This document shows positions 40,233 to 48,810 of a DNA stretch of 64,000 bases, piece after piece. The DNA is taken from the NCBI RefSeq assembly GCF_003057875.1, contig NZ_PYXZ01000001.1, positions 496,001-560,000 of the forward strand, read 5' to 3'. The position numbers and the translations under genes are program-made. Within the stretch, counting starts at the first letter, position 1, and each line of letters begins with the position of its first letter. Under the pieces are notes generated by a model, which had not been told where the DNA came from, did not search any database, and worked only from the letters and a program-made list of their open reading frames with translations. The stretch is from Nocardioides currus (GTDB lineage Bacteria; Actinomycetota; Actinomycetes; Propionibacteriales; Nocardioidaceae).

Positions 40233-41609
40233 ATGGGCCCCGCGACGACCGGGATCCTCGACGACCTGGCCGCCGGTCTCACAGGCGGGCGGCTGGTGGT
40301 CGCCGAGGCCTCGCTCGAGGCCTACCGCCACGACTTCGTCCCGGATCCGGACGCCGGCCGGCCGCTCGCAGCCGCACTCGTCACCTCCGTCGAGGAGGTC
40401 CGGCACTGCCTGCGCTGGGCCACCCGGCACCGGGTACCGATGGTGCCCCGCGGTGCCGGGACGGGTCTGTCCGGCGGCGCGACCGCGGTCGACGGGTGCC
40501 TCGTCCTCGTCCTGGACGCGATGACCGCCATCTCGATCGACCCCACCGCCCGGGTGGCCACCGTCGAGCCGGGGGCGCTCAACATCGCGGTCAAGGAGGC
40601 CGCGGCCGCGCACGGCCTGCACTACCCGCCCGACCCCGGGTCGTTCCGGATCTCGACGATCGGGGGCAACATCGCGACCAACGCCGGCGGGCTGTGCTGC
40701 GTGAAGTACGGCGTGACCGCGGCGTACGTCCTCGGCCTCGACATCGTGCTCGCCGACGGACGCCTGCTGGAGCTGGGCGGCTCGACGATCAAGGACGTCG
40801 CCGGCCTGCCGCTGCTGCCCCTGTTCGTCGGGAGCGAGGGCACCCTCGGGGTGGTCGTCGGCGCGCGTCTGCGGCTGGTCCCCCAGCCACCCCCCGCGGC
40901 GACGGTCGTCGCCGTCTTCTCGACGACGCGAGCCGCGGGCGAGGCCGTGGTGGCCATCGGGCGCACCTGCACGCCGTCACTGCTGGAGCTGCTCGACAAC
41001 CGCACGATCAACAACGTCGAGGACTACCGGCCCTCCGGCCTCGACCGGACGGCGGGAGCGCTGCTGATCGCCCAGAGCGACGCCCGGGGCGCCGCGGCCG
41101 CCGCGGAGGCAGAGACGATCGCGGAGCTGTGCCGCGCCGCCGGGGCCGACGAGGTGCACGTCAGCGACGACCCCGAGGAGGGCGAGGCCCTGGTCGAGGT
41201 GCGGCGGATGACCGGGCCGGCCGTCGAGGTGCGGGGCGCCCTGCTGCCCGAGGACGTGGGCGTGCCGGTCGACCGGCTGCCCGACCTGCTGACCGCGATC
41301 GAGGCCGTCGCTGCCGAGCTGGACGTCGAGATCCCGGTGGTGGCGCACGCCGGCGACGGCAACGTGCACCCGACGATCGTCTACGACCCGGCCGACGTCG
41401 CGATGGTCGCCCGGGCGCGGGTGGCCTTCGAGCGCATCCTCGCGCTCGCGCTGGAGCTCGACGGCACCATCACCGGCGAGCACGGCGTCGGCCGGGCCAA
41501 GAGGTCGGCGCTGGCCGCGCAGGTCGGCGACGACGTGCTGGAGGTCAGCCGTGGGATCAAGGCCGTGCTCGACCCCCTCGGGCTGCTCAATCCCGGCGTG
41601 CTGCTCTGA
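40233..41609 (+). CDS. FAD-linked 2-hydroxy-acid oxidase/dehydrogenase (GlcD/DLD type)
   Basis: A 458-residue flavoprotein of the vanillyl-alcohol-oxidase fold. The FAD-binding part shows PMVPRGAGTGLSGGA, DPGSFRISTIGGNIATNAGG and GSEGTLGVVVGARLRL. The C-terminal FAD-oxidase domain has VVAHAGDGNVHPTI and the final ITGEHGVGRAKR. Enzymes of this type oxidise D-lactate, glycolate or other 2-hydroxy acids with quinone or flavoprotein acceptors. It starts one base after the ThDP enzyme stop. The 3' end overlaps the convergent LysR gene by 23 bases. The substrate is unassigned; the product would be a 2-oxo acid fit for the ThDP enzyme. Confidence 0.9.
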   Translation: MGPATTGILDDLAAGLTGGRLVVAEASLEAYRHDFVPDPDAGRPLAAALVTSVEEVRHCLRWATRHRVPMVPRGAGTGLSGGATAVDGCLVLVLDAMTAISIDPTARVATVEPGALNIAVKEAAAAHGLHYPPDPGSFRISTIGGNIATNAGGLCCVKYGVTAAYVLGLDIVLADGRLLELGGSTIKDVAGLPLLPLFVGSEGTLGVVVGARLRLVPQPPPAATVVAVFSTTRAAGEAVVAIGRTCTPSLLELLDNRTINNVEDYRPSGLDRTAGALLIAQSDARGAAAAAEAETIAELCRAAGADEVHVSDDPEEGEALVEVRRMTGPAVEVRGALLPEDVGVPVDRLPDLLTAIEAVAAELDVEIPVVAHAGDGNVHPTIVYDPADVAMVARARVAFERILALALELDGTITGEHGVGRAKRSALAAQVGDDVLEVSRGIKAVLDPLGLLNPGVLL

Positions 41610-42510
41610 CCTCACGGCCGGTCGAGCGCTGCGCGATGGACAGGAGCGCGGCGGCCGGCCGGTCGAGCGGGCGGTCACGCCGCCAGATCGCGGTGAGGGG
41701 TCGCTCGAGGTCGAGGTCGTGACGGACCTCCACCAGCTCGCCGACCTCGAGCGAGGAGCGCACGGCGTGCGGCGTGACGACCGCGGGTCCGACGCCGGCG
41801 AGCACGGCCCCGACCATCGCCGTGGTCGACGTTGCGACCATGGCGATGCGTGGCTCGGCGGCGATCGCGCGCTCGAAGGTGGACCGGGTGCCGCTGCCCT
41901 CCTCGCGCACGACGAACTCGGTCGCCAGCAGCTGCTCGCGCGACACCGGCACCGACCGCCGCGCCCAGGGATGCGACGCCGGGACCACCAGGACCAGCCG
42001 GTCGGTGCCGACCACCCGCCGCGCGAGGTCCGGCGACACGACCATCGACTCGACGAAGCCGATCGCGCAGTCCCCCGAGTGCACGAGGTCGTCGACGCGG
42101 TCGGAGTTCTGCACCTGCAGGCGCAGGTGGACGTCGGGCAGCATCGCCCGCAGCTCGCCGATCCACCGGGGCAGCACGAACTCCGCCACCGTCAGGCTGG
42201 CCGCGACGCCGAGGTCGCTGCCCTCGCGGCTGCGCTCGGCGCTCAGCGCAGCCAGGCCGCCGCGGACGGTGTCGATGGAGTGCAACACCTCGCGTGCCCA
42301 GGCCGCCACGGTGACCCCGTCGGGCGTCAACCGGGTGCCCCGGGGCGAGCGATCGGCCACGCGCAGCTGCCACCGGGTCTCGAACGCGCGCAGGCAGGCG
42401 CTCGCCGCCGGCTGCGTGATGCCGAGGTGGCGCCCGGCCGCGCCGAGGCTGCCGCCCTCCTCGAGGTGGACCAGCAGCCGCAGCGCCTGGACATCGAGCT
42501 CCTTGCTCAT
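41587..42510 (-). CDS. LysR family transcriptional regulator
   Basis: A 307-residue LysR regulator. The N-terminal winged helix covers residues 5-64 (LRLLVHLEEGGSLGAAGRHL, then ITQPAASACLRAFE). The C-terminal periplasmic-binding-like domain has VAASLTVAEFVLPRWIGELR, EGSGTRSTFERAI and GPAVVTPHAV. The ATG at 42510 is preferred; two in-frame GTG codons lie upstream. It is divergent from the YeiH-type exporter gene, like the YeiE/YeiH pair of enterobacteria, and a 12-bp-arm palindrome lies in the gap. Regulation by sulfite or a related anion is plausible but not shown. Confidence 0.93.
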   Translation of the reverse strand: MSKELDVQALRLLVHLEEGGSLGAAGRHLGITQPAASACLRAFETRWQLRVADRSPRGTRLTPDGVTVAAWAREVLHSIDTVRGGLAALSAERSREGSDLGVAASLTVAEFVLPRWIGELRAMLPDVHLRLQVQNSDRVDDLVHSGDCAIGFVESMVVSPDLARRVVGTDRLVLVVPASHPWARRSVPVSREQLLATEFVVREEGSGTRSTFERAIAAEPRIAMVATSTTAMVGAVLAGVGPAVVTPHAVRSSLEVGELVEVRHDLDLERPLTAIWRRDRPLDRPAAALLSIAQRSTGREVRAARRD

Positions 42511-42525
42511 CACCACAGTTTATGG

Positions 42526-42553
42526 GCTGGGTAGACACTGCTGTCTACCCAGC
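42526..42553. promoter_or_regulatory. Perfect 12-bp-arm palindrome, probable LysR site
   Basis: GCTGGGTAGACA-CTGC-TGTCTACCCAGC (arms 42526-42537 and 42542-42553). It lies 15 bases upstream of the LysR start and 27 bases before the exporter start. Its length and symmetry are far above chance. It contains T-N11-A arrangements as LysR regulators prefer. Confidence 0.8.
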
Positions 42554-42580
42554 ACGCCCGTCCGGTCCGAGCCTTGGGAC

Positions 42581-43603
42581 GTGACCACACCGACGATCCC
42601 CGCCCCCGCCCGCACCACCACCCCGGCGAGGTCGTGGGCGCCGTACGCCCGTCGTGCGCTGCTCGCCGCTGCCGTCGCCGGCGTCGCCCTCGCGGTCAGC
42701 CGGGTGGTCCCGCTGCTCGGTCCCCTGCTGGTGGCCATGGCCATCGGGGTCGTCGCCGCCAACACTCCCGGCATCAGCCGCCACGTGGTGGGCGCCTCGC
42801 CGCGCGCCGACAAGCTGCTGCTCCGCTCCGGCGTGGTGCTCCTCGGGCTCAAGGTCGCCATCAGCGACGTGCTCGCCCTCGGGGTCTCCGGCATCACCGT
42901 GGTGCTGGTGACGGTTGCCGCGACGTACGGCGCCACCCAGCTCGCCGGACGGATGCTGGGCGTCGAGCGCGAGCTCACCACGCTGGTCGCTGCCGGCTTT
43001 TCGATCTGCGGCGCCGCCGCCGTGGCTGCCGTCGAGTCGTCGATCCGCGCGCGGGCACAGGACGTCGCCCTGGCGGTCGCGATGGTGACGGTCTTCGGCA
43101 CCGCGATGATCGCAGTGGTGCCCGGCGTCGGGCACCTGGTCGGGCTGACCTCGGAGCAGAACGCCCTCTGGGCCGGGGCGAGCATCCACGAGGTCGCACA
43201 GGTGATCGCCGCCGCGTCCCTGATCGGTGCGGGCGGCTCGGTGGTGCTGGCGACCGCCACCACGGTCAAGCTGGCCCGGGTCGCGCTCCTCGCGCCGGTC
43301 CAGCTGCTCTCGGCGCGGGTCTGCCGCCAGGACGCCGAGCGGCGCGGACCGCTGGTCCCGCTGTTCCTCGTCGGCTTCCTCGTCGCCGTCGCGGTCCGCT
43401 CGACCGGGCTGCTCCCCACCTCGGTGCTCGACCTCGCGGGCGCGTTGACCACGCTGCTGCTCAGCGCAGCGATGTTCGGCCTCGGCACGGGCATCGTGGC
43501 GCGCCAGCTGTGGCCGGTGCCCGGCCGGGCGATCGCCCTCGCCAGCATCTCCACCCTGGTCGCGGCCACCACGTCGCTGGTGCTGGTCCTGCTGATCGGC
43601 TGA
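42581..43603 (+). CDS. YeiH/UPF0324 family putative sulfate/sulfite exporter
   Basis: A membrane protein of 340 residues with about ten helices. It matches the YeiH (Cons_hypoth698) type: GPLLVAMAIGVVAANTPG near the start, LRSGVVLLGLKVAISDVLAL, FSICGAAAVAAVESSI, ASIHEVAQVIAAASLIG and a last helix with SAAMFGLGTGIV. The family is annotated as a putative sulfate exporter and has been linked to export of sulfite or related anions during organosulfonate breakdown. The GTG at 42581 follows the palindrome used by the divergent LysR regulator. In this neighbourhood it would remove sulfite released from an organosulfur substrate; that is inference from context. Confidence 0.85.
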   Translation: MTTPTIPAPARTTTPARSWAPYARRALLAAAVAGVALAVSRVVPLLGPLLVAMAIGVVAANTPGISRHVVGASPRADKLLLRSGVVLLGLKVAISDVLALGVSGITVVLVTVAATYGATQLAGRMLGVERELTTLVAAGFSICGAAAVAAVESSIRARAQDVALAVAMVTVFGTAMIAVVPGVGHLVGLTSEQNALWAGASIHEVAQVIAAASLIGAGGSVVLATATTVKLARVALLAPVQLLSARVCRQDAERRGPLVPLFLVGFLVAVAVRSTGLLPTSVLDLAGALTTLLLSAAMFGLGTGIVARQLWPVPGRAIALASISTLVAATTSLVLVLLIG

Positions 43604-43622
43604 GCCGGGCGTACGGACAGCA

Positions 43623-43652
43623 GAACCCTCGGCCCAGCAGGGCCGAGGGTTC
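43623..43652. terminator. Bidirectional hairpin terminator
   Basis: GAACCCTCGGCCC (43623-43635) pairs perfectly with GGGCCGAGGGTTC (43640-43652) around AGCA. It lies between the exporter stop and the 3' end of the convergent tRNA gene and serves both. Confidence 0.85.
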
Positions 43653-43657
43653 GTCTG

Positions 43658-43740
43658 TGGCAGATGAAGGATTCGAACCTTCGAAGGCGTAAGCCGACGG
43701 ATTTACAGTCCGCTCCCATTGGCCGCTCGGGCAATCTGCC
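43658..43740 (-). tRNA. tRNA-Tyr (anticodon GTA)
   Basis: The minus strand folds as a class II tRNA of 83 bases with a long variable arm. The acceptor stem is GGCAGAT/ATCTGCC with discriminator A. The anticodon loop CTGTAAA gives GTA (complement of 43704-43706), the tyrosine anticodon. The T-arm contains GGTTCGAATCC. CCA is not encoded. Confidence 0.96.
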
Positions 43741-43835
43741 GTGCTGACTCCCGGGCAAGGGCGAGCTTGGTCCGGGAGCAACGAGAGACGAGGATAGCGT
43801 CAGACCGACCCAGTGAGAAAACCGGAGGTGCCCCC

Positions 43836-44327
43836 ATGGCCGACTCAAGCTTCGACATCGTGAGCAAGCTCGACCGCCAGGAGGTGGACAACGCGCTGAG
43901 CCAGGCGGCTCGCGAGATCGCCACCCGTTTCGACTTCAAGGGCACCGGCGCCTCGATCGAGTGGAAGGGCGAGCAGGCGATCGAGATCGTGGCCTCGGCC
44001 GACGACCGCGCGAGCGCCGTGCTGAGCGTGTTCCAGGACAAGCTGATCAAGCGCGACCAGAGCCTGAAGATCCTCGACGCCTCCGACCCGCGCCAGTCGG
44101 GCCAGGTGTCCAAGATCGACATCGTGCTCAAGGAGGGCATCACCTCCGAGGACGCCAAGAAGATCTCCAAGCTGATCCGCGACGAGGGCCCCAAGGGCGT
44201 CAAGGCGCAGATCCAGGGCGACGAGCTCCGGGTGTCGTCGAAGAAGCGCGACGACCTCCAGGCCGTGCAGCAGCTGGTGAAGTCGCAGGACTACGACTTC
44301 GCGGTGCAGTTCACCAACTACCGCTGA
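43836..44327 (+). CDS. YajQ family nucleotide-binding protein
   Basis: A 163-residue UPF0234/YajQ protein. The start [20 protein letters not shown] and the two alpha-beta RRM-like halves ([42 protein letters not shown]; ending [11 protein letters not shown]) are highly conserved. Family members bind c-di-GMP or RNA in some bacteria; the function in actinobacteria is not settled. The ATG at 43836 has GGAGG upstream at proper distance, which rules out the longer in-frame opening. It is divergent from tRNA-Tyr. Confidence 0.95.
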   Translation: MADSSFDIVSKLDRQEVDNALSQAAREIATRFDFKGTGASIEWKGEQAIEIVASADDRASAVLSVFQDKLIKRDQSLKILDASDPRQSGQVSKIDIVLKEGITSEDAKKISKLIRDEGPKGVKAQIQGDELRVSSKKRDDLQAVQQLVKSQDYDFAVQFTNYR

Positions 44328-44378
44328 CGGCGCGGGGTCGACCGGGCCCGCCGTCGCCGGCGCGGCTGGCGTCCTGGC

Positions 44379-46829
44379 TCATGCGTCGGCTCGGGGACGC
44401 TGGGCCAGCCGGCGCGCGAGGTACGGCGCGGTGGCGCTGCCCTCGACCGACGCAACGTCGCGCGGGGTGCCGGTGGCGACCACCCGTCCACCCGCATCAC
44501 CACCGCCCGGGCCGAGGTCGATGACCCAGTCGGCGGTGGCGATCGTGTCGAGGTCGTGCTCGACGAGGACGACGGTGTTGCCGGCTTCCACGAGCAGGTG
44601 CAGCTGTCGCAGCAGCAGGGCGATGTCGGCCGGGTGGAGGCCCGCCGTCGGCTCGTCGAGCAGGTAGAGCGCGTGGCCGCGGCGAGCTCGCTGCAGCTCG
44701 GTGGCCAGCTTGATGCGCTGCGCCTCCCCGCCGCTGAGCTCCGTGGCGGGTTGGCCCAGCCGCAGGTAGCCCAGCCCCACCTCGCGCAGCGTCTCGAGGC
44801 TCCGGGAGGCCGCAGGCACGTCCGCGAGGAACGTCGCCGCGTCGTCGACCGTCATCGCCAGCACGTCGGCGACGGTCCTGCCCTCGTGGGTCACCTCGAG
44901 CGTCTCGGCGTTGTAGCGGGAGCCGTGACAGGTCGGGCACGCCGCGTAGGTGCCCGGCAGGAACAACAGCTCGACCGCCACGAACCCCTCGCCCTGACAG
45001 GTCTCGCACCGCCCGTCGGCGACGTTGAACGAGAAGCGACCGGCGCCATAGCCTCGAGCCTTCGCCTCGTCGGTCGCGGCGAACAGCCTGCGCACGGCGT
45101 CGAACATCCCCGTGTAGGTCGCCAGGTTGGACCGCGGGGTGCGCCCGATGGGGCGCTGGTCGACCAGGACGAGACGGTCGAACGCCTCGAGACCCGACAC
45201 GTCCTCCACGTCGACCTCGAGGTCGGCCTGGTCGGGGTCGTCGGGCGCCCGGCCCAGATGGCACCGCACGAGCTCGGCAAGCACCTGCGTGACCAGCGTC
45301 GACTTCCCCGACCCGGAGACCCCGGTCACCGCCGTCAGCACGCCCAGGGGGACGTCGACCGAGACGTCGACGAGGTTGTGGCGGGACACACCGCGCAGGT
45401 GCAGGTGGCCGTGCGCGGCGCGCGGGGTGTGGTCGAGGGGCTCGGCGCGCCCGAAGAGGTACGTCCCGGTGGCGGACTCCTCGACGTCCTCCAGGCCGGC
45501 CACCGGTCCGCTGTAGAGCACCCGGCCACCCCCCTCCCCCGCGCCCGGGCCGATGTCGACGACCCAGTCCGCGCGGCGGACGACGTCCATGTCGTGCTCG
45601 ACCACGAACAGCGAGTTGCCCGACGCCTTGAGCCGGGCCAGCACGTCGAGCAGCGGCTCGGCATCGGCCGGGTGAAGGCCCGCCGAGGGCTCGTCCAGCA
45701 CGTAGACGACCCCGAACAGGCCGGACCGCAGCTGGGTCGCGATCCGCAGCCGCTGAGCCTCACCCGGCGACAGCGTCGTCGAGGAGCGGCCGAGCTTGAG
45801 GTAGCCCAGGCCGAGGACCAGGAGCACGTCGATGCGCGCGACCAGGTCCCCGCAGATCCGCACCGCCACCTCGTTCGCCTCCGCGGGCAGTTCGGCGACG
45901 GGACGCAACACGGCCACGACGTCAGCGAACGACATCGCGTTGACCTCCGCGATCGAGAGGCCGGCCACGGTGACCGCGAGGGCCTCCGGCCGCAGCCCGC
46001 TCCCGTGGCACTCGGGACAGGGCACGCTCCGCACGAACCGCAGCGCCCGCTCTCGCATCCGCTCGCTCGTCGAGTCGGCGAGCACGTGCATCACGTGCTT
46101 GCGAGCGCTCCAGAACTTCCCGTAGTAACCGTGGTCGATGCGATCTCGCTGGGGCTTGATCAGCACCGACGGCTGCTCGTCGGTGAAGAGCAGCCAGTCC
46201 CGGTCCTTCTTCCGCAGCCTGCTCCACGGCCTCTCGATGTCGATGTCGAGACCGCTCACGATGCTGCGCAGGTTGGCCCCCTGCCAGGCGCCCGGCCATG
46301 CCGCGATCGCGCCCTCGCGGATGCTCAACGACGGGTCCGGGACCAGGAGGTCCTCGGCCACGTCGTGCACGACACCGAGACCGTGGCAGCGCAGGCACGC
46401 ACCAGCGGCGGTGTTCGGCGAGAAGGCCTCGGCGGCCAGGTGCGCGGCGCCCGGCGGGTAGGTCCCCGCTCGCGAGTAGAGCATCCGGAGCAGGTTCGAC
46501 AGCGTCGTGATCGTGCCGACCGTCGACCGGGAGCTGGGCGCACCACGCCGCTGCTGGAGGGCCACGGCCGGCGGGAGTCCGGTGATCTCCTGCACGTGCG
46601 GCGCGCCGACCTGCTGCAGCAGCCGACGGGCGTACGGCGCGACCGACTCGAAGTAACGGCGCTGCGCCTCGGCGTACAACGTGCCGAACGCGAGTGACGA
46701 CTTCCCGGATCCGGAGACCCCGGTGAAGGCGACCATCGCGTCGCGCGGGATGTCGACGTCGACGTCTCGCAGGTTGTGCTCGCTGGCGCCCCGCACGTGC
46801 ACGAAGGTGTCACTCGGGTCGTAGGTCAC
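44379..46829 (-). CDS. UvrA-like excinuclease ATPase (UvrA2/drug-resistance type)
   Basis: An 816-residue double ABC ATPase related to UvrA. Two Walker A motifs (FTGVSGSGKSSLAF and VTGVSGSGKSTLV), two signatures (LSPGEAQRLRIA and LSGGEAQRIKLA) and two Walker B strands (YVLDEPSAGLHP and YLLDEPTAGLHP) are present. Zinc-finger CxxC pairs occur in CLRCHGLG, CPECHGSG and CETCQGEG..CPTCHGS. It is about 130 residues shorter than the canonical UvrA, with a shortened region between the first Walker A and signature where UvrB binds. It is thus likely a UvrA2-type paralogue for tolerance to DNA-damaging compounds and not the main repair protein. No uvrB is nearby. Confidence 0.9.
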   Translation of the reverse strand: MTYDPSDTFVHVRGASEHNLRDVDVDIPRDAMVAFTGVSGSGKSSLAFGTLYAEAQRRYFESVAPYARRLLQQVGAPHVQEITGLPPAVALQQRRGAPSSRSTVGTITTLSNLLRMLYSRAGTYPPGAAHLAAEAFSPNTAAGACLRCHGLGVVHDVAEDLLVPDPSLSIREGAIAAWPGAWQGANLRSIVSGLDIDIERPWSRLRKKDRDWLLFTDEQPSVLIKPQRDRIDHGYYGKFWSARKHVMHVLADSTSERMRERALRFVRSVPCPECHGSGLRPEALAVTVAGLSIAEVNAMSFADVVAVLRPVAELPAEANEVAVRICGDLVARIDVLLVLGLGYLKLGRSSTTLSPGEAQRLRIATQLRSGLFGVVYVLDEPSAGLHPADAEPLLDVLARLKASGNSLFVVEHDMDVVRRADWVVDIGPGAGEGGGRVLYSGPVAGLEDVEESATGTYLFGRAEPLDHTPRAAHGHLHLRGVSRHNLVDVSVDVPLGVLTAVTGVSGSGKSTLVTQVLAELVRCHLGRAPDDPDQADLEVDVEDVSGLEAFDRLVLVDQRPIGRTPRSNLATYTGMFDAVRRLFAATDEAKARGYGAGRFSFNVADGRCETCQGEGFVAVELLFLPGTYAACPTCHGSRYNAETLEVTHEGRTVADVLAMTVDDAATFLADVPAASRSLETLREVGLGYLRLGQPATELSGGEAQRIKLATELQRARRGHALYLLDEPTAGLHPADIALLLRQLHLLVEAGNTVVLVEHDLDTIATADWVIDLGPGGGDAGGRVVATGTPRDVASVEGSATAPYLARRLAQRPRADA

Positions 46830-46952
46830 GACCCATCTTGACCCTCGGCTTGCGTGGCGGAGAATCGCGGGACGCAGCCCCGTCCCGGTCCCTGCACGCC
46901 AGAGGGTGTCGTCGAGGAGCGCGACCGGCGCTGGGGTCGTGGTGCCCCGTGG

Positions 46953-47918
46953 TCAGCCCTCGTCCTCGTCCCGGGCGACCCGGACCACCAGGCACCCGGG
47001 CTGCACCACGAAGCGCAGCCGCGACGCGTCCGTCAGCACGTCGCCGTCGACCTCGCACAGCTGCTGCGGCTCGACCCGGACGGTGAGGTCGCGTCCCCGG
47101 TCGCGATCGAGCGACGGTCCCTCGCCCCGCCCGGTCAGCACGCGGGCGGCCATCCCGAGCCAGTCCTTCAGCCCGCCGGGGCTGATGACGGCCACGTCGA
47201 GGAGGCCGTCGTCGACCACGGCGTCGGGCAGCAGCTCCATCCCGCCGGTGAGCTCGCCGCAGTTGCCGACGACGACCCCGCGGGCCTCGCTCGTCGAGCT
47301 GGTGCCGTCGACGGACAGCTCCAGCTCGAAGGGGTCGTCGGTCAGGTGCTGGCCGCCGCTCGCGACGTACGCCGCCCAGCCGGCCTTGTCCTTCACGCCC
47401 TCGGGCGCGTCGTCCATGATCTGTGCGTCGAAGCCGAGCCCGGCCATGACCGTGAAGCAGTGCACGTTGTCAGCGCCGGTGTCCAGGTCGCCCAGGGCGC
47501 CCTCGAGCTGGTCCTCGGTGGGGTCGACGACCATCCACCCGACGTCGATGCTGCGGTCCCGCCCCGAGAACGCCGCCGCGGCCGCGTCGGACAGCGAGTC
47601 GATCGGCAGGCCGAGGTTGCGGGCGAGCAGGTTGCCGGTGCCGCCGGGCAGGAGGCCGAGCGGGACGCCGGTCCCGACGAGCTCCTGCGCCACCGCGCGC
47701 ACGGTCCCGTCGCCGCCGAGCACGCACACCAGCGCGGCGCCGTTGCGCACCGCCTCGCGTGCCTGACCGAAGCCGGGATCGTCCTCGGTGGTCTCGACGA
47801 GCGTCGGCTCCTCGAGGCCCGCCGCGGAGGCCGCCGCCCGAAGGTCGTCGCGCACGTCCTCGAGATCGAACTTCACCGGATTGACGACGACCACGACACC
47901 CTCGCGCTCAGCGTTCAT
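46953..47918 (-). CDS. Diacylglycerol kinase-like lipid kinase
   Basis: A 321-residue cytoplasmic protein of the DAGK_cat family. The nucleotide-binding GGDGTVRAVAQEL and PLGLLPGGTGNLLARNLGLP loops are typical, followed by a C-terminal beta-sandwich with VVVGNCGELTGGMELLPDAVVDDGLLDVAV. It phosphorylates a lipid (diacylglycerol, or a related alcohol) for phospholipid recycling. The start MNAEREGVVVVVNPVKFDLE at 47918 is placed on the first strand; more N-terminal in-frame residues lack family character. It is divergent from the DUF1206 gene. Confidence 0.88.
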   Translation of the reverse strand: MNAEREGVVVVVNPVKFDLEDVRDDLRAAASAAGLEEPTLVETTEDDPGFGQAREAVRNGAALVCVLGGDGTVRAVAQELVGTGVPLGLLPGGTGNLLARNLGLPIDSLSDAAAAAFSGRDRSIDVGWMVVDPTEDQLEGALGDLDTGADNVHCFTVMAGLGFDAQIMDDAPEGVKDKAGWAAYVASGGQHLTDDPFELELSVDGTSSTSEARGVVVGNCGELTGGMELLPDAVVDDGLLDVAVISPGGLKDWLGMAARVLTGRGEGPSLDRDRGRDLTVRVEPQQLCEVDGDVLTDASRLRFVVQPGCLVVRVARDEDEG

Positions 47919-47994
47919 TCGCGTACTGTTGCACGGCGCCCACCGGGTTGGCTGGAGGAGTGGCTGCGTGCGTCTGCACGCCAGGGAGGACAGC

Positions 47995-48810
47995 ATGAAC
48001 AGCATCAGTGGTCAGGCCGGGGACATGAACGACTCCGCCAAGCAAGCAGCCTCCAGGGCAGGTGACAATCCGGTCGTCGAGTGGGGCGCCCGTCTCGGCT
48101 ACGGCGCCAACGGCGTCCTGCACTTCCTCCTGGCCTGGCTGACCGCGCAGGTCGCCCTCGGTGGCAGTGGCGACGACAAGCAGGCCAGCCAGTCCGGGGC
48201 GCTCGCGACGTTGGCGCAGGAGAGCATCGGCCAGCTGCTGCTGTGGGTCCTGTTCGCCGGCTTCGTGCTGCTCGCCATCTGGCAGGTGACCGAGCTGTTC
48301 ACCCAGAGCGAGGTCTTCGACAAGGCCAAGGCCGGCGGCAAGGCCGTGCTCTACGCAGCGCTGGCGTGGACCTCCTTCACCTTCGCCTCCGGCGGCCGCT
48401 CCTCGAGCAACAAGCAGAGCAAGGACTTCACCCAGACCCTGATGGACGCGCCGGCCGGGCAGGTGCTCGTCGGCGCGGTCGGCGTCGGGATCCTGGGGAT
48501 CGCGGGCTACCACGTCTACAAGGGCTGGAAGGAGAAGTTCCTGGAGGACCTCCAGGAGCACCCCGGCCGGTGGGCGGTCATCGCCGGACGGGTGGGCTAC
48601 ATCGCCAAGGGAGTGGCGCTCGCGGCGGTGGGCGTCCTGTTCATCACGGCCGCGATCAAGCACCAGTCGGGCAAGGCGACCGGGCTCGACGGGGCGCTGC
48701 ACTCCCTGCTCGACCTGCCCGCCGGTCCGGTCATCCTGGTCCTGATCGCGCTCGGCCTCGCGGCGTACGGCGCCTACTCCTTCGCCCGGGCCCGCTACGC
48801 CCGGGTCTGA
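47995..48810 (+). CDS. DUF1206 membrane protein
   Basis: A 271-residue integral membrane protein with six helices arranged as three similar two-helix repeats of about 75 residues. Each repeat begins with a G-(Y/A)-G-x-x-G-x-L-like turn, as in ARLGYGANGVLHFLLAWLTA and GRVGYIAKGVALAAVGVLF. This matches DUF1206, common in high-GC actinobacteria and cyanobacteria, with unknown function. ATG 47995 has AGGGAGGAC upstream. It overlaps the convergent PAP2 gene by 16 bases. Confidence 0.85.
   Translation: MNSISGQAGDMNDSAKQAASRAGDNPVVEWGARLGYGANGVLHFLLAWLTAQVALGGSGDDKQASQSGALATLAQESIGQLLLWVLFAGFVLLAIWQVTELFTQSEVFDKAKAGGKAVLYAALAWTSFTFASGGRSSSNKQSKDFTQTLMDAPAGQVLVGAVGVGILGIAGYHVYKGWKEKFLEDLQEHPGRWAVIAGRVGYIAKGVALAAVGVLFITAAIKHQSGKATGLDGALHSLLDLPAGPVILVLIALGLAAYGAYSFARARYARV

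Noticed and set aside
38462..40282. A 600-codon minus-strand frame across the ThDP enzyme gene
   Set aside because: The plus-strand product has complete ThDP motifs; the antisense frame shows none and is a shadow.
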